Shown here piece by piece: positions 1 through 5,945 of a stretch of DNA of 7,192 nt. Under the pieces are notes generated by a model that was given only the letters and a program-made list of their open reading frames with translations, searched no databases and had not been told where the DNA came from. The translations under genes were made by a program, and so were the position numbers. This DNA comes from Roseburia sp. GTDB taxonomy: Bacteria > Bacillota > Clostridia > Lachnospirales > Lachnospiraceae. The DNA lies in NCBI GenBank assembly GCA_017626625.1, contig JAGAIK010000558.1:1-7192 (forward strand), given 5' to 3'. Position 1 is the first letter of the stretch. Each line of letters starts with the position of its first letter.

Positions 1-1329
1 ATCTCCATAATACCATCCGAAATAAATGTTATAGGACACGATATCCGGAATCCGAAGATACGGATGATGGATATCGCAGGCATAGATTGCCGCTAACACG
101 GTACGTCTTGTGGGGTCTAACTTGTGAACCATTTCATTTAATACCTCATGATGCTCCGTCAGTTCCTTATCCGTATCCCCAAGCTGGGTAATCTCATTGG
201 AAAGCCCCCAGACTACGATACTGGGATGATTATAATTCTGAATAATCAGTTCCTTCATCTGTGAAACCGTGTTCTCACGGGCGGTATCAAGATGACGGGA
301 AATATAGGGAATCTCCGCCCATACCACCAGTCCCCGCTCATCACACAGGTCATAAAAATACTGGTCGTGCTGATAATGCGCCAGGCGGATGGTATTCGCC
401 CCCACCTCACAGATGAGATTCATATCTTCCTCGTGGTGCTCTTTTTGCAGCGCATTTCCAATGCCCTTGCGGTCCTGATGGCGGGAAACACCGTGCAGAG
501 GATAGCTTTCTCCGTTTAAAAAGAAGCCTTTCTCCGGGTCTATGAAAAAGCTGCGGCAGCCGAACCGGGTCCGTACGGCATCAAGCTTTTCCTCCCCTTC
601 TGTCAAAACGACCTCCACCGTATACAGATAAGGGTCCTTTTTCCCGTTCCACAAATGCACAGAAGGAATCTCAAATACTGCCTCCGGCTGTGAAACATCG
701 GCGCACTTCTCCTGTACCACATTTCCCTCTTTATCCCGGATGGTGTAGACAAGCTGCTGTCCCGGCTTCGGATTCGTCAGATAAACCTCTACAGAAACCT
801 TTGCCGCCGTCCCTTCCACTTCGGGCGTTACTTTGATACCCGGTCCGCCATAGTAGTCCAGGTCAAAATGAGAATCATTCACCGCAATAATATTGACATC
901 CCGGTATAATCCGCCATAAAAGGTGAAATCCGCCCGAATCGGGTAGAGGTTGGGATTCGCCCCATTATCCACCGCCACTGCCAGCAGATTTCCCCCTTTT
1001 TTCAGAGCATCCGTAATCTCCACCCGCCAGGTGGAATATCCCCCGTCGTGGTGCGCTAACTTCTGCCCGTTCACATACACATCTGCGCAGGCGTTTGCCC
1101 CGCAAAATTCCAGATAATACCGCTCCGCCTTTGGCAGCCGCCCCTTTTGGATTTCCTTTGCATAATAGCAGGTTCCCCGGTAATAATCGTTGCCGCCGTC
1201 CTGCCCGTCGATGGCATTCCATGTGTGGGGCAAATCCACCCAGTACCAGTTTTCGGGCATTTTTTCGGGAATACCTGCGGCTTCCTTGCTGAACGCCCAT
1301 TTTTTATTGATATTTAAAATTTCTCTCAC
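1..1329 (-). CDS. Glycoside hydrolase family 2 enzyme, beta-galactosidase/beta-glucuronidase type (partial, 3' end off left edge)
   Basis: Probably a cytoplasmic exo-beta-glycosidase acting on what the adjacent symporter imports. The open frame of 443 codons runs off the left edge. I start it at GTG 1329 because GGGAGG lies 9-10 nt upstream; the first in-frame ATG is codon 24 and would cut into the fold. No signal peptide is seen. Residues ~28-160 form the GH2 sugar-binding jelly roll (LPHTWNAIDGQDGGNDYYRG, then HDGGYSTW), followed by an Ig-like domain. The TIM barrel starts near 270 with GVSRHQD (280-286) and ANTIRLAHYQHDQYFYDLCD. Glu379 in WGLSNEIT is the expected acid/base. The nucleophile glutamate lies beyond the window; the last residues, SYNIYFGWYYGD, resemble the stretch shortly before it. 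The style of GVSRHQD and LAHYQHDQYF leans towards beta-galactosidase, but beta-glucuronidase is not excluded because the diagnostic C-terminal region is missing. It sits 40 nt behind the symporter gene, so one operon is likely. The family is certain, the substrate is not. Confidence 0.93.
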   Translation of the reverse strand, partial: MREILNINKKWAFSKEAAGIPEKMPENWYWVDLPHTWNAIDGQDGGNDYYRGTCYYAKEIQKGRLPKAERYYLEFCGANACADVYVNGQKLAHHDGGYSTWRVEITDALKKGGNLLAVAVDNGANPNLYPIRADFTFYGGLYRDVNIIAVNDSHFDLDYYGGPGIKVTPEVEGTAAKVSVEVYLTNPKPGQQLVYTIRDKEGNVVQEKCADVSQPEAVFEIPSVHLWNGKKDPYLYTVEVVLTEGEEKLDAVRTRFGCRSFFIDPEKGFFLNGESYPLHGVSRHQDRKGIGNALQKEHHEEDMNLICEVGANTIRLAHYQHDQYFYDLCDERGLVVWAEIPYISRHLDTARENTVSQMKELIIQNYNHPSIVVWGLSNEITQLGDTDKELTEHHEVLNEMVHKLDPTRRTVLAAIYACDIHHPYLRIPDIVSYNIYFGWYYGD

Positions 1330-1336
1330 CTGTTTT

Positions 1337-1346
1337 TTCCTCCCTC
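1337..1346 (-). promoter_or_regulatory. Ribosome binding site deciding the GTG start of the GH2 gene
   Basis: The minus strand reads GAGGGAGG followed by nine bases (AAAAAACAG) and then GTG at 1329. This purine block, a good match to the 16S anti-Shine-Dalgarno, supports the GTG start over the later ATG at codon 24, which has no comparable block at proper spacing. Confidence 0.7.
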
Positions 1347-1369
1347 TGTCTGTTTCATTCCTCTGCAGC

Positions 1370-2851
1370 TTACTCTGCGGCGTCTCTTGCCTTGATTGCT
1401 GCAATCTCTTCCTGGATTTCCTCCATCTTCTCTTTGTTCAGAGGATAAAAGTGCATCGCAATCAGATTTGCCGCCACTCCGATGATTGTCATGCCATACA
1501 TCAGAAAGATACTTACATAGAGCAGTGAATCGCTGTATGGCGTGGTAACATCGGGCAGATTCTCGCTGAAACCGATTGCCGCATACATCACTCCCGCAAT
1601 CAGCGGTGATAAGGAGGAAACCAGCTTATCCACAAAGGAAAACAGTGTTCCGATTAAGCCCGGCACATATTTCCCGCTGCGGTACACCTCGTAATCCGCA
1701 CAGTCCGCCGTCATGGGGATTACAATACTGCTTGCCATTCCGGTAAATCCGCTGTTTACCGCCGTCAGCAGCACATAAAGAATGGTAAAAGCTCCAAAAA
1801 TGATTTTGCCGTTTCCGTCACTCATGGAAGTCGGGTCGCCAAAGAGCCAGAGTGCAATCAGAAGCGTGCTGAAAATTACCGAGCCTGCCGAACCGATGAC
1901 CAGAGCTTTTTTCTGTCCGAGCCGAGTCGCCATCGTGCCGATAAAGACCACCGTAATGATAATCGTTGGAATAGAAGTCAGCATCGTCAGAGTTCCGTTG
2001 ATGGCATAATCTCCTACCACAACTCCAATCATTACAATCATTACCGTACTGGTCTTTACCTGATTTGCCAGCTTATCCGTGGACGCCGCTATCACCAGCA
2101 TCTGAATGGCACGGTTTCCCTTTAAGGTTTCCCAGTAATCCTTTAAGCCCACCTTCACCACCTTGCCCGTTCCGTAAAACTCTTCCCTGTCCTTCGGCGC
2201 AATGGAGATAATCGCAATAATCGTGCAGATTCCGCTGAGCACGGCAGTCACCAGCCACATATCATGAAACAGCTCTGTGGAATAATAGGTGCCGTACTTC
2301 CCAATCAGCCATACGCAGAGCACCTGGAAGAAAATCTGCCGGACAATCATAAAAATATTGTCAAATATGGCAAACTGCGGTCTTTGCTTCGGGTCGTTGG
2401 TCAGGCAGGGCTGTGCCGATTTCGTAACCACGCACTGGAACGTATAACCCACATAATAAATTAACGCAACCACAATAAAAAACGCAAACCGGATGACCTT
2501 ATTTTCCGGCAGAAGATGCGTCACATGGAACATGACAAAGCTGGACACCAGAAGAATCACGTTGCCGATGACCATAAACGGACGATTCTTTCCCCATCTT
2601 CCGTTGGTTTTATCCACGATAAAGCCGATGACCGGGTCTGTCACGCCGTCCCAAATCCGCATCACCGTACTAAAACTTGAGGCTGTAATAACCAGCACTC
2701 CCACAAACCCGGTGAGATAATAGCTTACCATCGTCATCAGCATCAAATAGAAATTTGTCGCCTGATTATTCAGCGAAAAGCCTGCGATACGCCATAACGG
2801 AACCCGGTGAATCCCGTTTTCCCCGTAATACTTTGAAGAAACCTCTTTCAT
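1370..2851 (-). CDS. GPH-family (MelB/UidB/XynP-like) glycoside:cation symporter
   Basis: An inner-membrane importer of the glycoside-pentoside-hexuronide:cation symporter family (MFS_2), about 493 residues as usual for the family, with some twelve hydrophobic segments. The family signature is clear: RIWDGVTDPVIGFIVD at 65-80, followed by GRWGKNRP at 84-91. Asp68 and Asp72 match the spacing of the two aspartates that bind the coupling cation in MelB. A second conserved block, MTADCADYEVYRSGKYVPG (380-398), lies in the C-terminal half, followed by a lysine (Lys409) in a helix where the family keeps one. The C-terminal tail is a short charged helix (KEKMEEIQEEIAAIKARD), shorter than the EIIA-like domain of LacS, so no phosphotransferase-type regulation is expected. 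ATG 2851 has AAAGGAG seven nt upstream. It is the first gene after the putative AraC-controlled promoter, and the GH2 gene follows after 40 nt. Substrate inferred only from context: a beta-galactoside or beta-glucuronide. Confidence 0.95.
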   Translation of the reverse strand: MKEVSSKYYGENGIHRVPLWRIAGFSLNNQATNFYLMLMTMVSYYLTGFVGVLVITASSFSTVMRIWDGVTDPVIGFIVDKTNGRWGKNRPFMVIGNVILLVSSFVMFHVTHLLPENKVIRFAFFIVVALIYYVGYTFQCVVTKSAQPCLTNDPKQRPQFAIFDNIFMIVRQIFFQVLCVWLIGKYGTYYSTELFHDMWLVTAVLSGICTIIAIISIAPKDREEFYGTGKVVKVGLKDYWETLKGNRAIQMLVIAASTDKLANQVKTSTVMIVMIGVVVGDYAINGTLTMLTSIPTIIITVVFIGTMATRLGQKKALVIGSAGSVIFSTLLIALWLFGDPTSMSDGNGKIIFGAFTILYVLLTAVNSGFTGMASSIVIPMTADCADYEVYRSGKYVPGLIGTLFSFVDKLVSSLSPLIAGVMYAAIGFSENLPDVTTPYSDSLLYVSIFLMYGMTIIGVAANLIAMHFYPLNKEKMEEIQEEIAAIKARDAAE

Positions 2852-2876
2852 ATCCTATCTCCTTTACATCGTTTTG

Positions 2877-2902
2877 AGAAAAAGACTGCGCACCCTTTTT
2901 CT
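2877..2902 (-). other. AT-rich inverted repeat in the symporter mRNA leader
   Basis: AGAAAAAG and CTTTTTCT form a perfect 8-bp inverted repeat around a 10-nt spacer, 26-51 nt before the symporter start codon and upstream of its ribosome binding site. It could be a weak mRNA hairpin or a protein site. The stem is A/U-rich and lies in a purine/pyrimidine-biased stretch, so chance is a real possibility. Confidence 0.35.
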
Positions 2903-2938
2903 GTTCTTCCGATACCGGTTCAGTAATTACCTACCTTT

Positions 2939-2967
2939 AATATACTTCCGGAGATAAGAAGCCGAAA
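2939..2967 (-). promoter_or_regulatory. Putative activator-dependent sigma-70 promoter for symporter-GH2 operon
   Basis: TATATT at 2944-2939 is a fair -10 element. With a 17-bp spacer the -35 position (2967-2962) reads TTTCGG, and with a 16-bp spacer TTCGGC; both are poor matches to TTGACA. A good -10 with a bad -35 directly next to the repeats at 2971-3002 is what an AraC-activated promoter looks like. Transcription would start near 2932, giving a leader of ~80 nt. Inferred from sequence only. Confidence 0.5.
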
Positions 2968-2970
2968 CGA

Positions 2971-3002
2971 ACAATATTACGACTTTTAGCACAATATTAC
3001 GA
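2971..3002 (-). promoter_or_regulatory. Two direct 12-bp repeats, likely AraC-family operator
   Basis: ACAATATTACGA (plus-strand reading) occurs exactly at 2971-2982 and 2991-3002, 20 bp start to start, roughly two helical turns. On the transcribed strand each reads TCGTAATATTGT. Tandem direct half-sites at about this spacing are typical of AraC-family activators. The proximal copy ends about 4 bp upstream of the -35 position of the symporter promoter, and the distal copy overlaps the stop codon of the regulator gene itself. No other copy was noticed in the window. The likely ligand is the AraC protein encoded at 4247-2997. Confidence 0.6.
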
Positions 3003-4247
3003 TTTCTTCTGGGTTCCCTCATACATCTCTTCCGATGCCCTCAGATAATTTTTCCGGTACTCCGAAGGAGACATATCCATCTGTTTTTTAAATATTCTGG
3101 TAAAATAATTTCCGTCCTCAAAGCCTACCCTCTCCGCCACCTCGCTGACGGACAATTCCGTGTTTGCCAGCAGTGTAAGGCTGCTGCCCACCCGAATCCT
3201 GCTGATGTAATGTATCAGCGTTTCGCCTGTTTCCTTTTTAAATAATGCGCACAGATAATTAGGTGAAAGCCCTGCATATTCTGCAATAGCCTTCACCCCA
3301 AGCTTCTCTTTATAATTGAGAAGAATATAGTCCACCGCCCGTTTAATCTGCCTGGAAAAATTCTGTGTGGTATAGTCCCGCACCAGCTTGCAGTAGACAT
3401 CAAGCATATGTGCCGAATACCTGTTTTCGTTTTTGCCGATATCCCTGGAATCCGACACCAGCTCCCGGATAATCTGCGCATAGGTTTTCTCAATATAAGC
3501 GCTGGGAATCCTGGCATCCAACATCGCCTGTTTGCAGATAATATTTAATTCCAGAAGATGCAGCGTCATATTCATCTCCTTATGCCCCAGATAAATCGTG
3601 CTGTCCCAGTTCTGCAGCAGCGTCCCTGCCTTCGCCCGTTTTCCCTGGGAAATCAGGGAACGAAGCTCCATCTCTTTTGCATATTTTTCATCGAGACACC
3701 GCAGATTCTGCAGATTTAACGCCGCTTTGTCCGCCTGTTCCTTCGGCTGCTCCTCCAGAAAAATCTTCCGGTCCCCCTTAAAATCCTGTTCTGATTTTCC
3801 CAGAATATATCTGCAGAGATATTCCAGCGGCTGAGTGCTTGCATGTGCATTTGTAATCCCCGTCAGGTAATTTTTTAAGGTACGCTGGTTCGCGGTGGTT
3901 TTTCTCATGCCGTACCTTTCCAGATACCCGTCAATTTCCAAATCGGAGGGCTCCTGATACCGGAAAGGTCCCTTCAACAGAAATCCGTCGCCATCCGGCA
4001 GATGCACGACCTGAAAATGGATTCCGAATGCAATCACGTACTGCACATGCTCTCCGCATTCCATCCGGGGCAGATATTCCCCGGATATGAAATTCCAGAT
4101 GCTGCTGCGCACCTCCTCCGGCGCCGCCGGCTCCGGAATGTAGTCCGTATTCTCCAGCTCTTCCGTGAGATAAAAATAGGATATCCTTCCCATTCCGGTC
4201 ACCATCTTTAACAATTCCCGGATTGCCTTCGCCTGTCCGTCATTCAT
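2997..4247 (-). CDS. AraC-family transcriptional regulator, probable activator of the glycoside operon
   Basis: A DNA-binding regulator of 416 residues. The C-terminal AraC/XylS double helix-turn-helix spans ~298-403: the first motif is VKAIAEYAGLSPNYLCALFK from residue 318, the second LSVSEVAERVGF plus NYFTRIFKK and the usual MSPSEYRK end (to ~399). The N-terminal ~290 residues match no domain I can name. The section around 70-100 (VIAFGIHFQVVHLPDGDG, then LLKGPF) has the hydrophobic-strand and 'GPF' look of the effector domains in large clostridial AraC proteins; ligand unknown. I start it at ATG 4247: it overlaps the chemoreceptor stop in ATGAATGA, and AAGGAG lies 10 nt upstream inside the receptor gene. 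An open extension to ATG 4316 adds only a low-complexity arginine-rich shadow of the receptor's last codons. It is probably co-transcribed and translationally coupled with the receptor. No convincing terminator separates it from the symporter promoter, so some read-through is possible. Confidence 0.92.
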   Translation of the reverse strand: MNDGQAKAIRELLKMVTGMGRISYFYLTEELENTDYIPEPAAPEEVRSSIWNFISGEYLPRMECGEHVQYVIAFGIHFQVVHLPDGDGFLLKGPFRYQEPSDLEIDGYLERYGMRKTTANQRTLKNYLTGITNAHASTQPLEYLCRYILGKSEQDFKGDRKIFLEEQPKEQADKAALNLQNLRCLDEKYAKEMELRSLISQGKRAKAGTLLQNWDSTIYLGHKEMNMTLHLLELNIICKQAMLDARIPSAYIEKTYAQIIRELVSDSRDIGKNENRYSAHMLDVYCKLVRDYTTQNFSRQIKRAVDYILLNYKEKLGVKAIAEYAGLSPNYLCALFKKETGETLIHYISRIRVGSSLTLLANTELSVSEVAERVGFEDGNYFTRIFKKQMDMSPSEYRKNYLRASEEMYEGTQKKS

Positions 4248-5721
4248 TCTCCTTCTTCTCCTTCGAAAGCTCCAGCATGGAGGCGGAAAGTTCATGTACA
4301 TGCTTCGTATCATCAATCACTAACGCCATGTTTTCCTTGTAAACCCCCAGCGCCTCAGTAATCGCCTCCACAGAAATCTGATTTTCCTCCGAATGGGAGC
4401 TCATGTCCGCTATTCTGGCTTTCAGTTCCATGAAAATAGCTTCCACCTGACTTACATTGCTGTTTTGCTCCTCAATATTTCCGTACAAAGAGCCAAACTG
4501 CTGCGTCAGCCGGTCAAAACCTCCCTGAAGCCCCTCTAACGCCCCAAAGGAAGCGTCGATTGCCTGAACGCTCTCCCCTAACTGCACGGTTGTCTCCTGA
4601 ATCTGCTCCTGCATGGCACGTACCACATCCGCCACCTGCGCAGAACATCGGTTGCTGTCCACCGCCAACTCCTGTACCTTGGAAGCAACCACAGCAAAGC
4701 CCGCTCCCGCCTGACCTGCCCTGGCAGCTTCAATCGACGCATTTAAGGCAAGCATGGTGGTGCTGGCAGAAATACTGTTGAGCTGCTCTGTCACCCCATG
4801 TATCTCCTGCATCCGCTGCTCTAACATACGGAATACTTCGTTTGCCTGGGTCGTGGTCTGCTTTACGGTTTCCATATGACGGTCCATCTCTTCCATATTT
4901 TTGCGGTTATCCGCCAGGACATTCTCAAAGGTTTTTACATCGCCGTTTAGCGCCTCAATCTGCCGTTCCGTTACCTGGATTCTGTCCTGGACACTGACAC
5001 AGGTGCCCTCCACTTCCCTTGCCCCCTGGGTAATGCTGTCCGAGCTTTGCCTAAGCTCTCCGGTATTGCCCTCTAGCCGGATATTTGCATCCTTCAGACC
5101 CTCGATTCTGCCGGAAGAATTTTCAAAATTATGCTGCAATTCTTTGCTGACGGCTGCTAAGGATTCCAACAGGGATTCTGCCTCTTCCGCCCTCGCCTGG
5201 CTCATCAGGATAAATGCACGGCCTCTCTGTATCGCCAGATAAAACATGGCGCCCGCTAAAACAAACATTGCCAGGCAGAGAATAAACTGTCCTGTGGTTT
5301 CTGATTTCTCCGGATGAATCAAAAACTGCACCACCAGCAAGACCGCCGCCAGCACTACCTGCGTCAGCGTATATCTCGGTCTTAAGTATAACCCGGTCAA
5401 ACCAATCACCGCCAGATACAGCGGGAAATCATCGCTGTAATAATCACCGCTGTTGATAGAAATAATAAACACCAGAAACACCAGACTCATAGAAACCACA
5501 AACTGCTGTTTTTCAATCGGCGTATCGGTTTTCCTCATACCAACCAGCACCAGGGTAAATACCAGCAGACTACCCCCGATAACTGCCGCCCCCGTCAGAC
5601 TTTTCGTAAACAGATTTTTCAGCAGAAATACTGCCGCCACAATGTATGTAACATACAGCATGACCTTAAAAATCCTGTCCTTGGAAATCGGCTTTTTGAT
5701 TGCATTTACATTTTCTTCCAT
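4240..5721 (-). CDS. Methyl-accepting chemotaxis protein with six-helix membrane sensor and no evident HAMP
   Basis: A chemoreceptor of 493 residues that should signal to CheA/CheW. Six hydrophobic segments fill the N-terminus (~18-35, 43-62, 74-89, 100-113, 118-135, 145-165) with only short loops, so there is no dCache- or four-helix-type extracellular sensor. Ligand would have to be sensed in the membrane, in short loops or through a partner. The segment after the last helix goes straight into coiled coil with no recognisable HAMP. The hairpin tip is clear: TMLALNASIEAARAG (322-336) then GAGFAVVASKVQELA. About 165 residues lie on each side, matching the symmetric long-hairpin receptors of Firmicutes (~22 heptads per arm, probably the 44H class; my estimate). 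The tip departs from the usual QTN..LNA..EAARAGE: Gln and Asn are Ser320 and Thr322-321 region (STT), and the final Glu is Gln337. No NWETF-type tail is present. ATG 5721 is fixed by an in-frame TAA two codons upstream; a GGGGG block lies 7 nt before it. Confidence 0.93.
   Translation of the reverse strand: MEENVNAIKKPISKDRIFKVMLYVTYIVAAVFLLKNLFTKSLTGAAVIGGSLLVFTLVLVGMRKTDTPIEKQQFVVSMSLVFLVFIISINSGDYYSDDFPLYLAVIGLTGLYLRPRYTLTQVVLAAVLLVVQFLIHPEKSETTGQFILCLAMFVLAGAMFYLAIQRGRAFILMSQARAEEAESLLESLAAVSKELQHNFENSSGRIEGLKDANIRLEGNTGELRQSSDSITQGAREVEGTCVSVQDRIQVTERQIEALNGDVKTFENVLADNRKNMEEMDRHMETVKQTTTQANEVFRMLEQRMQEIHGVTEQLNSISASTTMLALNASIEAARAGQAGAGFAVVASKVQELAVDSNRCSAQVADVVRAMQEQIQETTVQLGESVQAIDASFGALEGLQGGFDRLTQQFGSLYGNIEEQNSNVSQVEAIFMELKARIADMSSHSEENQISVEAITEALGVYKENMALVIDDTKHVHELSASMLELSKEKKENE
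4249..4263 (-). promoter_or_regulatory. Duplicated ribosome binding site for the AraC gene inside the chemoreceptor 3' end
   Basis: AAGGAG occurs twice on the minus strand (4263-4258 and 4254-4249), encoding the KEKKE tail of the chemoreceptor. The upstream copy is 10 nt from ATG 4247, near a usable distance; the downstream copy is only 1 nt away and too close. Together with the ATGAATGA stop/start overlap this supports translational coupling. Confidence 0.6.
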
Positions 5722-5759
5722 AAATTATCCCCCGTTATCTCCTTATTCTGGTGTATGAA

Positions 5760-5806
5760 ATCAGGGTGCCAAAAAAGCGGTTTCTAACCTGTATTGACAC
5801 CCTAAT
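5760..5806 (-). ncRNA. Structured leader element of the chemoreceptor mRNA (candidate RNA switch or stabiliser)
   Basis: On the transcribed strand, ATTAGGGTGTCAA (5806-5794) pairs with TTGGCACCCTGAT (5772-5760) over 13 bp, with two pairs being G·U; two further G·U pairs are possible outside. The 21-nt loop holds a small GGTT-AGA-AACC hairpin (5789-5779) followed by a run of U. The non-Watson-Crick positions are G·U in the minus-strand transcript but A·C on the other strand, which favours a function as RNA from this strand. It lies between the predicted promoter and the ribosome binding site. I do not recognise it as a known riboswitch; in particular the GEMM (cyclic di-GMP) core is not seen. 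The stem is not followed by a U tract, so it is not a standard terminator. Confidence 0.45.
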
Positions 5807-5827
5807 CCAAAAAAATTCCATATTTAT

Positions 5828-5856
5828 ATCATAACTTGTAACTTTCTGCGTAGCAA
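5828..5856 (-). promoter_or_regulatory. Sigma-70-type promoter for the chemoreceptor-AraC unit
   Basis: TTGCTA (5856-5851) and TATGAT (5833-5828) are separated by exactly 17 bp and match the consensus at 4 of 6 and 5 of 6 positions. Transcription would start near 5821, giving a ~100-nt leader that contains the stem at 5806-5760. No flagellar sigma-D type promoter was seen, so the receptor looks like it is expressed from a housekeeping promoter. Confidence 0.6.
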
Positions 5857-5878
5857 GCATTTTTTCCTGTATTTCCCT

Positions 5879-5945
5879 CTAAAACAGGCTTATCTGCTCA
5901 TATTCCCCCTGTTCCAAAGCACATACAAAGAAATGAATACCTTCC
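5879..5945 (-). repeat. Diverged duplicate of the 3' end of the radical SAM gene
   Basis: Immediately after the TAG of the radical SAM gene, the last ~67 bp of that gene occur again. The terminal 31 bp are identical (plus-strand 5879-5909 against 5946-5976, offset 67). The block AAGGTATT at the other end also matches, and the middle ~26 bp align without gaps at only about half identity. In translation, KVFAYLHEFEDRG of the gene corresponds to KVFISLYVLWNRG in the copy, after which one missing G shifts the frame. It is a non-coding remnant of either a tandem duplication or an allelic exchange with a diverged homologue. Confidence 0.7.

Noticed and set aside
965..1528. Open frames of 65-112 codons on both strands over the GH2 start and symporter end
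   Set aside because: They are out-of-frame shadows of genes with clear family motifs, have no fitting ribosome binding site and no recognisable domain.
2911..2930. Short palindromes ACCGGT and GTAATTAC as catabolite-repression (cre) or other operators
   Set aside because: Neither matches the cre consensus TGWNANCGNTNWCA, and 6-8 bp palindromes are expected by chance.
2852..2996. Terminator between the AraC and symporter genes
   Set aside because: No GC-rich stem followed by a U run could be found; the only inverted repeat is AT-rich and within the symporter leader.
2997..4316. Longer AraC reading frame starting at ATG 4316 (439 residues)
   Set aside because: The extra 23 residues lie wholly inside the chemoreceptor gene, are arginine/proline-rich as expected of an out-of-frame shadow, and the ATG at 4247 has the stop/start overlap and a ribosome binding site.
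4901..5242. A 113-codon plus-strand frame inside the chemoreceptor
   Set aside because: Antisense to a strongly supported coiled-coil coding region; composition fits a shadow.
5722..5878. Cyclic di-GMP (GEMM) or other known riboswitch, and a flagellar sigma promoter, before the chemoreceptor
   Set aside because: The conserved core sequences were not seen; the promoter fits sigma-70 and the stem-loop matches no class I know.
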